The notes beneath the pieces were generated by a model. It made no database searches and was not told the origin of the DNA. It saw nothing but the letters and a program-made list of their open reading frames with translations. A stretch of DNA of 64,000 bases, from assembly GCA_035549015.1 (NCBI GenBank), contig DASZRW010000042.1:1-64000 (forward strand), written 5' to 3'. Shown piece by piece: positions 10,097-18,297 of the stretch (within the stretch, counting starts at the first letter, position 1; every line of letters starts with the position of its first letter). Made by a program: the position numbers and the translations under genes. Origin of the DNA: JAFDZV01 sp035549015 (lineage in GTDB: Bacteria > Bacteroidota > Ignavibacteria > OLB7).

Positions 10097-10530
10097 CTGG
10101 TTCCGTGGGTGGGGCGGCCGCATGCTCCGGAAGGTTGGGGGTATGCGGCGTACGAGGAGATAGCGTTCCGCATTCCGGAGTGTATTCGATCAGGTGCGGA
10201 TTCCCGCACAAAATGCCGTGCGGGCACCACCATCGTCGGTTTCTCCGGTTACCGCCGCGACGAAAACGCGGGAGGCGGGTCTTGTCATGCACAACGTAAT
10301 GGATCGCTCCCGCCCGGAGACCACTCGCCGGGCACGCTCGCCAGCGGAAGTCTTCTGTTACCTGTCTCGTCGTCGGCCGATCATACAACAGGGACGATCG
10401 CATTTGTTTTTCGCCGTTCGCGAAAACAGCATGCTGGACTATGCGCATGAATTGCGATAAATTAATGGTCCGGCCCTCATCCCAAGACGGCCTGTTGTTC
10501 AATCAAGACTCGCAAGGCGGAGAAGCTCTC
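10097..10530. other. intergenic gap between paralogs D and E
   Basis: 434 bases, the longest gap of the array. No gene supported. It contains a near-perfect inverted repeat at 10406-10427 and an AT-rich stretch just downstream (around 10455-10465) that could hold the promoter of paralog E. Confidence 0.45.
10406..10427. repeat. inverted repeat upstream of paralog E
   Basis: Arms GTTTTTCGC and GCGAAAAC flank a short loop; one extra T in the left arm. It lies about 105 bases before the paralog E start. Could be an operator or the remains of a terminator; no U-tract follows in the + direction. Confidence 0.4.
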
Positions 10531-13389
10531 ATGCACGCACGTCGATTGCTTCCCGGACGCTCGCCCCGGATATCGGTCCTATCCCTGCTGCTGGCGATCA
10601 CCATGGTTGCCATGGCATCGGCCCAGTCACCCGCGCTTGATCCCACAAGCTCCGGTACCAGTTTCATTATTGCCTTCCCCGATACCACAACCACGATTAC
10701 CGATCCGCGCTATGTGAATCCGCTTCAGGATCAGATCGCGCTGTTCATATACTCGGCGGTGGACAATCAGGTGCATGTCCACGGGCTGCGCATCGATACG
10801 CTTGTATATCCGAAGGCCGGCAAGTTTCTGACCGTGCCGATCCAGACCAACAACTTCGTCACGGACAGCTCCTTTCTGATCAACGCCGGAACCACATCCA
10901 ACAATGTGTTCCATGTGGATGCGCACTCGCCGATCGTGATGTACTGCTACGTGATGACGAAGTTCGGCGGGGAGATGTGGACGCCGATGCCGGTGGAGAA
11001 CTGGGGAAAGCAGTACTACGTGTCGGGCACTCCGGGTGAGATCGTCGTGGATATGAAGCAGGTGCAGCGGAGCTATCAGCGGCAGAACCGTATGGGCTCG
11101 GTGAGCGTTGTGATCCTTGCCGCGTACGACACGACGAACGTTACCATCTATCCCACCGGTACCTTCCTGAACGCGCCGCTGAAGGTTACGCTGAACGCAG
11201 GCGATGCCTACGAGATGGAGAGTCTGGTTGACACCATTGCCTCGCACAGCGGGCTGCCGCAGCCGGATGTGGGTGGGTCGCTGATTACCTCCGACCGCCC
11301 CATCGGAGTGATCTCCGGCAACTCGCGCGCGCAGGTTATCAGCGATGTCACGGCGGCTACGGGCAACTCCCTCAAGAACTGCGGGTACGAGTGGCTGGCG
11401 CCATCCGAACAGTTCGGCACCAGCTTCGTCTATATGCCCACGATGGATTCGCGGCACCTTACCGGCGTTCGTAACGAGAAGGTGAGCGAGAAGCGCGGCT
11501 TCGAGCAGGTGCGCGCCTACGGCGCATCGCAGGACCTTTCGCGCATCTACTACCAGATGGACAGTGTCCATTACGATACCGCCATGCTCTCCAGCACGCG
11601 CATCAAGGATTACAAGATCGAGGCCGTGAAGGCACGGGTTATCCGCGCGGACAAACCCACGCAGGTGCTGCTGCATTCCTCCTCCGTATCCCGGTACAAC
11701 GGGACGGGCAAGCCTACGCCGAGCGTTGGCAACTACACCACGTGGGGAGCCTATTCCGTTCAGTTGATGCCGCGAGAGCAGTGGACGACGTTTGCGCCCT
11801 ACTTCGCGCCGAGTTATCCGTTCGAGACCGCGCACTACATCAATGTTGTGGCGGACACCAGCGAGTTGGATGAGATCTACAACGAGGACGGCTCCCCGTT
11901 CGAGTTCAACATGGGGCAGATCCCCGGAACGGACCTGATGTGGGGGACCGCGCAGATCACGACCGGTGCCACGCACTACCTCGAGGGGCGCAACGGAGCC
12001 CGGTTCTATGCATACGCCTACGGAACGCGCGAAGGCCTGGAGAACCAGACGTCCATTGGCAGCCTGGACTATCAGGAAGTGGTGGCGCTCTCCTACGGAT
12101 ATCCGCTGGCGCCGGGATACCGGATTCTTCGCGGATCCGATTCGGTGAGGATCGACACGAACCGCACGCCGTGCGGGCTGCACGTGAAGGCGCAGGCGGT
12201 GAACACCGATCCCCTGGGCTTCCGGAGCGCGAAGCTGGACAGTGCGAACAACCTCGCACTGCAGTTCGTGTCGCCAGCCTCGGCGCCGGAACTGATCGGC
12301 TACGGATCGGGCGAGTTCATGCTCGTGCCGGTGGATCCGCAGAAGAATGCGTCGGGCGTGCTGGTGCTTTCCGATCGGTCCGGGAAGACATGGCGCGTCC
12401 CGTACGGGTTTACTGCCGCCTCCGTCTCCGTCAATGCCGGCGTGGTGTTCGATCTGGGCGACGTGAACGTGAACGAGACGAAGGATACCGTGGTGGAGAT
12501 CACCAACGTACAGACCTTCCCGGTCACCGTATCGCGCGTTCATCTCGCCCTGGGAAATCAGTTGATGACGATCGACAGTACGGAGCCGGACGGCCCGGCG
12601 CGCATCCCGGCGGTACCGGTGACGCTGGCACCGGGAGAGAAGCTGCGGGTGCATGTGCTGGCGGCGCCGCACCTGAAGGATCGTGTCTATCGCGATACCC
12701 TCCGCGTCTCGCTCTCCTGCTACGACTTCCCGGTGCCGCTTCGTCTCGGCACCGTTGGCCCCTGTATTCAGGTCTCGGATCTGGACTTCGGGGAGCTTAC
12801 GCTGAACCAGTCGCGCACGCTGATGCTGAGCATCTGCAACCAGGGGGGGGGCGTGATCACGTTGAACAATCCCGCCGGCGATTCGGTGATCACATGGCTC
12901 CTCGCGAACTTCTCGATCGCGCGTTCCGCCCTTGACAGCCTTCGCAACGTACAACTGGGGCCGGGGGCATGCCTGAACGTGCCGGTAACCTTCGTCTCCG
13001 CCGTGCCCGGCACGTTCGAGATCACCGCCCGCGTCTGGGCCAGCACGCGCGATTGCCGCGATACCTCCATCTGGCATGCGGTGGTAAAGAAGCCGCAGTC
13101 GCAGGGAGTCGCCGCGAGCGCCGATGCCGGCTTTGCGATCACGTCCGTGCGACCGAATCCGTTCAGCAACCGGAGCGAGATCGGCTTCACGCTGGGGGCA
13201 ACCGGCGAGACCACGGTGGAGATCTACAATGCAGTTGGCGAGCGTGTGGCGCTCCTCTACTCCGGCCGTCTCTCTGCCGGCGAGCATGCCGCAATCTGGG
13301 ACGCTGCGGGCTTCCCCTCCGGCGTGTACCATTGCCGCATCACCTCGGGCGCGTGGGCGGCGTCGCGGATGCTGATACTCGCCCGGTAG
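10531..13389 (+). CDS. IgGFc-binding-like giant secreted protein, paralog E
   Basis: 952 residues from MHARRLLPGRS; an AAGGCGGAG Shine-Dalgarno-like run about 8 bases upstream supports this ATG over the one at 10441. Signal peptide ISVLSLLLAITMVAMASAQ. IgGFc-like region: FIIAFPDTTTT, MWTPMPVENWG, LITSDRPIGVISGNSRA, PREQWTTFAPYFAPSYP near 417, GTDLMWGTAQI, ALSYGYPLAPG. A Cys module (RTPCGLHVKAQAVN) and two Hydin/ASH-like modules follow (VVFDLGDVNVNETKD; VSDLDFGELTLNQS). The tail carries the classic Por opening SVRPNPFSN and ends LILAR, the most canonical type IX sorting domain of the array. The most diverged paralog. Function unknown; probably surface adhesion or binding. Confidence 0.88.
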   Translation: MHARRLLPGRSPRISVLSLLLAITMVAMASAQSPALDPTSSGTSFIIAFPDTTTTITDPRYVNPLQDQIALFIYSAVDNQVHVHGLRIDTLVYPKAGKFLTVPIQTNNFVTDSSFLINAGTTSNNVFHVDAHSPIVMYCYVMTKFGGEMWTPMPVENWGKQYYVSGTPGEIVVDMKQVQRSYQRQNRMGSVSVVILAAYDTTNVTIYPTGTFLNAPLKVTLNAGDAYEMESLVDTIASHSGLPQPDVGGSLITSDRPIGVISGNSRAQVISDVTAATGNSLKNCGYEWLAPSEQFGTSFVYMPTMDSRHLTGVRNEKVSEKRGFEQVRAYGASQDLSRIYYQMDSVHYDTAMLSSTRIKDYKIEAVKARVIRADKPTQVLLHSSSVSRYNGTGKPTPSVGNYTTWGAYSVQLMPREQWTTFAPYFAPSYPFETAHYINVVADTSELDEIYNEDGSPFEFNMGQIPGTDLMWGTAQITTGATHYLEGRNGARFYAYAYGTREGLENQTSIGSLDYQEVVALSYGYPLAPGYRILRGSDSVRIDTNRTPCGLHVKAQAVNTDPLGFRSAKLDSANNLALQFVSPASAPELIGYGSGEFMLVPVDPQKNASGVLVLSDRSGKTWRVPYGFTAASVSVNAGVVFDLGDVNVNETKDTVVEITNVQTFPVTVSRVHLALGNQLMTIDSTEPDGPARIPAVPVTLAPGEKLRVHVLAAPHLKDRVYRDTLRVSLSCYDFPVPLRLGTVGPCIQVSDLDFGELTLNQSRTLMLSICNQGGGVITLNNPAGDSVITWLLANFSIARSALDSLRNVQLGPGACLNVPVTFVSAVPGTFEITARVWASTRDCRDTSIWHAVVKKPQSQGVAASADAGFAITSVRPNPFSNRSEIGFTLGATGETTVEIYNAVGERVALLYSGRLSAGEHAAIWDAAGFPSGVYHCRITSGAWAASRMLILAR

Positions 13390-13443
13390 TCCGGAGGTTT
13401 GGGATCGCACCGCGATACATCCCCGTTCGTCGCGACGTTGTTC

Positions 13444-13474
13444 GGAAAAGGCTGCGCACTGCGCAGCCTTTTCC
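13444..13474. terminator. bidirectional terminator closing the paralog array
   Basis: Perfect 14-bp inverted repeat (GGAAAAGGCTGCGC, loop ACT, and its complement) with A4 and T4 in the arms, lying between two convergent genes: paralog E ending at 13389 and the E1 dehydrogenase ending at 13515. Confidence 0.85.
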
Positions 13475-13514
13475 ATTGGGTATCCATCGATGCGAAACAA
13501 CGGAGGGAGTTGCT

Positions 13515-15521
13515 TCAATACTGTCTCAACCTCTCCACGGCCGATCGCAGCCGGCTCTTGGCGAGGAACTGTTCCTCGAGCGCACGGTTGAACGGCACCG
13601 GCGTATCCAGCGATCCGCATCGCATCACCGGCGCGTCCAGCCACTGAAAGCATTCCTCGCCGATGCGCGCGGCGATCTCGCCGCCGAAGCCTCCGGTTAT
13701 CGTATCCTCGTGCAGTACAAGGCAGCGCGCGGTCTTGCGCACGGAACCCACAACGGTCTCCGCATCCCACGGCAGCAGTGTTCTCAGGTCGATCACCTCC
13801 AGTGCGGCCTCCGGCATCTCGTCGGCCAGCTTCAACGCCCAGTGAACGCCCATGCCGTAGGTGACGATGGTGAGGCCCGCACCGGCGCGCGCAATCCGCG
13901 CAACGCCGAACGGAATGGTGTAATAGCCCTCCGGCACCATCTCGCGTATGCTGCGATAGAGCGCCTTGTGCTCGAAGTAGAGAACCGGATTGGGGTCGGC
14001 GAACGATGTGGCAAGCAATCCCTTCGCATCGGACGGCGTTGACGGGTAGGCCACCTTCAACCCGGCAACATGTGTGAACCAAGCCTCGTCGCTCTGCGAA
14101 TGAAACGGGCCGGCTCCCATTCCCGCACCGGTTGGCATGCGCACCGTGACGTTCACCGGTTCGCCCCAGCGGTAGTGAGTCTTCGCCAGATTGTTGACGA
14201 TCTGATTGAACCCGCAGGCCACGAAGTCCGCGAACTGCATCTCCACCATGGAGGCGCGGCCGCGCAGGGCAAGCCCCAGCGAGGCGCCAAGGATTGCGGA
14301 CTCGCAGAGCGGGGTGTTGCGCACGCGGTCGGAACCGAACTCCTCCACGAATCCCTCTGTAACCTTGAACACGCCGCCATACTCCGCGATATCCTGCCCC
14401 ATCAGCACCAGCGTTCGATCGCGGCGCATCGACTCGCGAAGGCCGTCGGAGATCGCATCCACGAAGCGCCGTTCGGTTGCGGCTTCGCCGGGAGACGCGC
14501 CGGTGCCGGCCCTCGAAGGCGCATAGACATCGGCCAACTCCGCGGCCTCGTCCGGAACGATCTCCGGTCCGCCCAGCATCCGGTCCACGCCGATCTCGAT
14601 CATGTTCGTGATGCGCGCCCGCATCTCGCGCACCATGCGATCGCTCACAACGCCGCTCTCCCGCAGGTAGCGTTCGTAGTTGGTCACGGGATCGAACCTG
14701 GCCCAGTGTTCCAGCAGTTCCTTCGGAACGTAAGCGGTGCCGGAGGCCTCCTCGTGTCCGCGCATGCGGAACGTCATCGCCTCCACGATCACCGGCGCGC
14801 GGTCCGCACGCATCCGCTCCGCCACCTCGGCAATCGTTCTGTGCACCTCCAGTACGTTGTTGCCGTCCACCTTCACGCCGCGGATGCCGTAGCCGATGGC
14901 CTTGTCGATGAACTGGGCAAAGCGGAACTGTTCGCGGCTTGGCGTGCTGAGGCCGTAGCCGTTGTTCTCGATGAGAAAGATCACCGGCAGATTCCAGACG
15001 GCCGCAACATTGAGCGCCTCGTGGAAGTCCCCCTCGCTGGCGCCGCCGTCGCCGGAGAACACCATTGCGATGCGGTTGTCGCGATCGAGATTGCTTGCCA
15101 GCGCGATGCCGTCCGCCACGCCGAGCATCGCGCCGAGATGCGAGATCATGCCGATGATGCCGTACTCCAGCGTGCCGAAGTGGAACGAGCGATCGCGTCC
15201 CTTGGTGAATCCGGGCATCGTTCCCTGCCACTGGCAGAAGAGCCTGTCCAGCGGCATCGCCCGTGATGTGAACACTCCCAGGTTGCGATGGAGCGGGAGG
15301 ATGAAGTCGTTCCGCCTGAGCGCCTTCGTTGCACCAACGGCGATCGCCTCCTGACCGATGCCGGAGAACCACTTGCTGATGCGACCCTGCCGCAGAAGGA
15401 GGAGCATCTTCTCCTCGATCATGCGAGGGAGCAGCAATGCCTCGAGCAGATCGATCAGATCCGCATTGTTGTAACGTGTGCGGTCGTACGTGATGGCCGG
15501 TGGGCTGGCTGTCTGTTGCAT
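13515..15521 (-). CDS. fused alpha-beta E1 component of a 2-oxoacid dehydrogenase (branched-chain type)
   Basis: 668 residues. The N-terminal half (about 20-330) is an E1-alpha domain with the thiamine diphosphate motif starting GDGG at 157-160 and ending IENN near 184-187, and the region HFGTLEYGIIG. The C-terminal half is E1-beta: a transketolase pyrimidine domain (VLMGQDIAEYGGVFKVTEGF) and a transketolase C domain (LKLADEMPEAALEVIDLRTL). It decarboxylates 2-oxo acids, probably branched-chain, and passes the acyl group to a lipoyl E2. Fused E1 proteins of this kind are known in Bacteroidota. No E2 or E3 gene is adjacent. The start MQQTASPP was chosen because the upstream in-frame stretch is low-complexity and repeat-derived. 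Substrate not decidable from sequence alone. Confidence 0.9.
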   Translation of the reverse strand: MQQTASPPAITYDRTRYNNADLIDLLEALLLPRMIEEKMLLLLRQGRISKWFSGIGQEAIAVGATKALRRNDFILPLHRNLGVFTSRAMPLDRLFCQWQGTMPGFTKGRDRSFHFGTLEYGIIGMISHLGAMLGVADGIALASNLDRDNRIAMVFSGDGGASEGDFHEALNVAAVWNLPVIFLIENNGYGLSTPSREQFRFAQFIDKAIGYGIRGVKVDGNNVLEVHRTIAEVAERMRADRAPVIVEAMTFRMRGHEEASGTAYVPKELLEHWARFDPVTNYERYLRESGVVSDRMVREMRARITNMIEIGVDRMLGGPEIVPDEAAELADVYAPSRAGTGASPGEAATERRFVDAISDGLRESMRRDRTLVLMGQDIAEYGGVFKVTEGFVEEFGSDRVRNTPLCESAILGASLGLALRGRASMVEMQFADFVACGFNQIVNNLAKTHYRWGEPVNVTVRMPTGAGMGAGPFHSQSDEAWFTHVAGLKVAYPSTPSDAKGLLATSFADPNPVLYFEHKALYRSIREMVPEGYYTIPFGVARIARAGAGLTIVTYGMGVHWALKLADEMPEAALEVIDLRTLLPWDAETVVGSVRKTARCLVLHEDTITGGFGGEIAARIGEECFQWLDAPVMRCGSLDTPVPFNRALEEQFLAKSRLRSAVERLRQY

Positions 15522-15537
15522 CGGTGTCGCTTCTCGA

Positions 15538-15609
15538 ATCCGGGAATCGTGTCGGGTACGGGAATCGTAACGAGTACGGGGAACGTAACGAGTACGGGGA
15601 TCGCGGTCG
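15538..15609. repeat. four 18-bp tandem repeats upstream of the E1 gene
   Basis: Two near-identical units (15556-15573 and 15574-15591, GTACGGGAATCGTAACGA-like) are flanked by two degenerate units. The array lies 17 bases before the E1 start codon, in its leader. The 18-base period keeps an open frame (RTRYDS-like hexapeptides) in phase with E1. Confidence 0.75.
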
Positions 15610-15738
15610 CCGGTCCTTGCGGCTGCGGTGCATAGTATAACAGTTCCTGACGAACCGGGCCGATCCGATGCGCCGCATCGAAGCCCGGTGCGGCCCGCAG
15701 CCCTTGCTGCATGGGCCTTGCGGGCATGCTGAATGGGA

Positions 15739-15770
15739 AAGCCCCCGACGCCGGATTGCATCGGGGGCTT
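15739..15770 (-). terminator. terminator of trxA
   Basis: 10-bp stem AAGCCCCCGA / TCGGGGGCTT with a 12-base loop, 34 bases beyond the thioredoxin stop codon on the - strand. Confidence 0.75.
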
Positions 15771-15803
15771 GCCATCGTCGAAACCGGGAGCTCTTCCGGC
15801 GCC

Positions 15804-16142
15804 TTACGCCGTTGTCGTGGCCATGTGGTTCTCCAGCGCGTCCACGAGCTTCTGCTTCGGCACCGCGCCCACGATCTGCTCCACAACCTGGCCATCCTTG
15901 AAGACGAGGACCGTCGGGATCGACATGATGCCGTACTTGATGGGAACGTTCGGGTTGTTGTCGATATCCATCTTGCCGACAATCGCGCGGCCGGCGTACT
16001 CAGTAGCCAACTCCTCCACCGACGGAGCGATCTGGCGGCACGGTCCGCACCATACGGCCCAGAAGTCTACCAACACAGGCATGTGTGTCTGCAGTACCAG
16101 TTGGTCGAAGTTGCCGTCGGTGATCTCGAGCGGTGTAGCCAT
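15804..16142 (-). CDS. trxA: thioredoxin
   Basis: 112 residues, normal family length. Active site WCGPC at residues 31-35 within VDFWAVWCGPCRQIAP, the cis-Pro loop SIPTVLVF and the closing DALENH helix. Cytosolic protein-disulfide reductase that supplies electrons to ribonucleotide reductase, peroxiredoxins and similar enzymes. AGGAGATT precedes the ATG at good spacing, a rare clear Shine-Dalgarno in this window. It has its own terminator downstream and is probably monocistronic. Confidence 0.96.
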   Translation of the reverse strand: MATPLEITDGNFDQLVLQTHMPVLVDFWAVWCGPCRQIAPSVEELATEYAGRAIVGKMDIDNNPNVPIKYGIMSIPTVLVFKDGQVVEQIVGAVPKQKLVDALENHMATTTA

Positions 16143-16317
16143 GGGAATCTCCTATGAAAGATGTGTTTGCGAATTTGCCTTGGTAGTCTCGCGGGCACGT
16201 TGGGTCACGTGGAGGGGAGCCTGCCTGTCGAGGGATTGCGGCATCTCGAAGCCGCATATCGTCTGGTCGCGGATAATCTACGGCAAATGGCTGAAACGAA
16301 TGTACACCCGTTGCGCC

Positions 16318-17082
16318 TCAGAGCACCGATCCGCCGTTGACATTCAGCACGGCGCCGGTGATGTAGGATGCCTGCCGCGACGCGAGGAATACCACCGCTG
16401 CCGCTACCTCATCCGGTTCACCAGGACGTCCCAGAGGAACGCTGGATTGGATGGTCTTACGCGTTGTTGCATCCGCCAGTGCGTCCGCCGTCATATCCGT
16501 GCGGACCCATCCCGGAGCAACGCAGTTTACCGTGATGCCGTGCGGGGCAAGCTCCACGGCGAGCGACTTGGTCATGGCAATCATTCCCCCCTTCGTGGCG
16601 GCGTAGTGCGAATGGAACGCTTCGCCGCGAATGCCGGACGTTGAGGAGATGAAGATGATCCGCTTCGGCGCCGAGGATTCCCCCATCGTCAGCAGCCGCA
16701 GCGCTTCGTTGGCGACAACGAACGCGCCGGTAAGATTGGTCCCGATCGTCTCGCGCCAATCCGAGAGCGACATCTTCCCGAGTTCGCCGCGCTGCCAAAT
16801 GCCGGCGTTCAGCACGAGCAGATCCAGGCCGCTCCACGATTCCTCGATCCGGCGCATCATGGTGCCGACGGAACGCTCCTGATTGACATCGGCCTTCAGC
16901 ATCATATGCTCGAAGTGCCGCTCGCCAAGTTCCCTGCCGAAGTTCTCGGCCGATTCGGAATGGCTGCGATAATTCACTGCAACACGGGCGCCGCTCGAAG
17001 CAAGTGCAAGGGTGATTGCCCGCCCGATTCCCCGGGTGCCTCCCGTCACAAGCGCACGAACACCACTCAGATCAAGAACCAT
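16318..17082 (-). CDS. SDR-family oxidoreductase, FabG-like
   Basis: 254 residues from MVLDLSGVRALVTGG. Classical short-chain dehydrogenase: cofactor loop TGGTRGIG (14-21), LNAG (91-94), catalytic Ser near 147, Tyr160 and Lys164 in YAATKGG, the PG turn in VAPGWVRTDMT, and the C-terminal ITGAVLNVNGGSVL. Probably NADP-dependent because of the Arg in the glycine loop. Resembles 3-oxoacyl-ACP reductase, but with no fatty-acid genes around it the substrate is open. The upstream in-frame extension to 17178 is not needed. Confidence 0.88.
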   Translation of the reverse strand: MVLDLSGVRALVTGGTRGIGRAITLALASSGARVAVNYRSHSESAENFGRELGERHFEHMMLKADVNQERSVGTMMRRIEESWSGLDLLVLNAGIWQRGELGKMSLSDWRETIGTNLTGAFVVANEALRLLTMGESSAPKRIIFISSTSGIRGEAFHSHYAATKGGMIAMTKSLAVELAPHGITVNCVAPGWVRTDMTADALADATTRKTIQSSVPLGRPGEPDEVAAAVVFLASRQASYITGAVLNVNGGSVL

Positions 17083-17542
17083 GGCCGTATCCTCACGTGA
17101 TACAGACTGCGCGCCCGGTATGTGTGTTGCCGGCGCCAGCACGACGCACGCACGCAACACGCTCCTGCCGGGAGCCATGAATGTGCCGGAATGTTCGGGC
17201 CGGCTCTGGTGGGATGATTCGCAGGGAAGTTTCCAGGCCGCGCCGAATTACCGAAAGGGTAATCTAACGATTCAGATGGCGATTTGCGATGATATGATGG
17301 CGTTGCAGTCTGAGCATGCCATGGTGATTTGCCCGGCTTCCTCCGGAAGGGGGCCGTTCGAATTCCTTCGATGTCCGGGCATCGAAGGCGTCGCTCCTGA
17401 AAGGGGAGGAGCCACGAGAGGCAGATCCGGCAAGGGGCTCAGGGGACGGTCGTCCGGCTCCGCTTCCGGAGGGATGCATGGATGGCGTGCGGCACGTACC
17501 GGTGGGGCACTGCCTGCCGGCGGCCCGTCCACAATATTCCGT
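17083..17542. other. intergenic gap without a recognised gene
   Basis: 460 bases between the SDR gene and the small helical protein gene. Frames in this stretch lack any family motif or plausible start signal. No tRNA-like cloverleaf, riboswitch or strong terminator could be identified. It presumably contains the SDR promoter. Confidence 0.45.
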
Positions 17543-18013
17543 TCATGCTGTTGCGTCCGGATCGCTCGGCGCATCATCCCCCGGGTCCGCATGCGCTTGA
17601 TGCTTGCGTTCGTTCTGGACCGACTTCAGAACGCCGAGGTCGTGCGCGAGATCGATGAGGTTGCGAAGGCTTCCCTGCGTTGAGGCGTAGTAGTGAATCT
17701 CGAACCGCTGGATATGTTCCTCGGCGGCATCGGCCAGCAGATTGGCCAGGCGGTCGCGCACGCTCTCCACCGCCGCTGCGAACTCGTGCTCCACCTTCGC
17801 ATATCCCTCGGCTCCGGCGGAGGCGCGCCGCAGCGTGCCGTACAGATTGTGGAGCACGCGGCCGTGGAAGATCAGCTCGTTCATCTCCTCGTGCCGGTCG
17901 AACTCGATCGCCAGCTCCAGCAGCGTCCCCATGTCGTTCCGCTTGTGCAATCCCTGCCCGGCTGCCTGATCCAGGTAGTTCAGCACGTGCTCGATGTCTT
18001 CGGAAAAGGGCAT
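17543..18013 (-). CDS. hypothetical small helical protein
   Basis: 156 residues, no family recognised. No signal peptide or membrane segment; almost wholly alpha-helical by composition up to about residue 135 (ELAIEFDRHEEMNELIFHGR, AAVESVRDRLANLLADAAEE), with a hydrophilic, Asp/Pro/Ala-rich tail. Codon use and GAGAAG-like Shine-Dalgarno about 5 bases before the ATG support a real gene. It follows dnaB on the same strand, separated by 284 bases containing hairpins. A soluble bundle-forming cytosolic protein is all that can be inferred. Confidence 0.7.
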   Translation of the reverse strand: MPFSEDIEHVLNYLDQAAGQGLHKRNDMGTLLELAIEFDRHEEMNELIFHGRVLHNLYGTLRRASAGAEGYAKVEHEFAAAVESVRDRLANLLADAAEEHIQRFEIHYYASTQGSLRNLIDLAHDLGVLKSVQNERKHQAHADPGDDAPSDPDATA

Positions 18014-18196
18014 GGATTCTTCTCAGCGTAGATACGTTGGCCCGGACAATGAACGCCGGACGCTCTCAGCATCGCTCGCGGAGTTCCGCTCCGCGAGGTT
18101 CCCCTGCGGCCCTGCTCGCCGCCGTGATACTCGTTCGCAGCCGTGATACTACGTACAGAGGGAATTGCTTCCTGATAGCACATCGATCCGTTATCA

Positions 18197-18272
18197 CGGA
18201 GTGTGACTCCGCGATCGTCATCGGAAGAATGGGGCCTGAGTACAACTCAGGTCCAACGTGCTCTTCAGAGCA
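18197..18272. repeat. three consecutive tight hairpins downstream of dnaB
   Basis: Perfect short-loop inverted repeats: CGGAGT-GTG-ACTCCG (18197-18211), CCTGAGT-ACA-ACTCAGG (18235-18251) and TGCTCT-TC-AGAGCA (18259-18272). They lie just past the dnaB stop codon. There is no U-tract, so intrinsic termination is uncertain; mRNA 3'-end protection or protein binding is possible. Confidence 0.55.
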
Positions 18273-18297
18273 TATCAGGATACTTCTTTGCAGGTAC

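Noticed and set aside
15538..15609. Possible CRISPR array
   Set aside because: Units are 18 bp and directly adjacent with no unique spacers; no cas genes nearby.
10627..15678. A 1683-codon open frame on the - strand
   Set aside because: It runs antisense to paralog E and out of frame through the E1 gene; composition is Arg/His/Gly-rich with no domain. A GC-rich codon-position artefact.
15522..15761. N-terminal extension of the E1 dehydrogenase
   Set aside because: In frame, but made of repeat-derived RTRYDS-like sequence and overlapping the trxA terminator; E1 homology begins after MQQTASPP.
17365..17400. T-loop-like GTTCGAATTCC suggesting a tRNA
   Set aside because: No acceptor, D-arm or anticodon stem can be drawn around it.
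17012..17683. + strand ORF spanning the SDR/helical-protein gap
   Set aside because: Overlaps coding sequence at both ends antisense and shows no family features.
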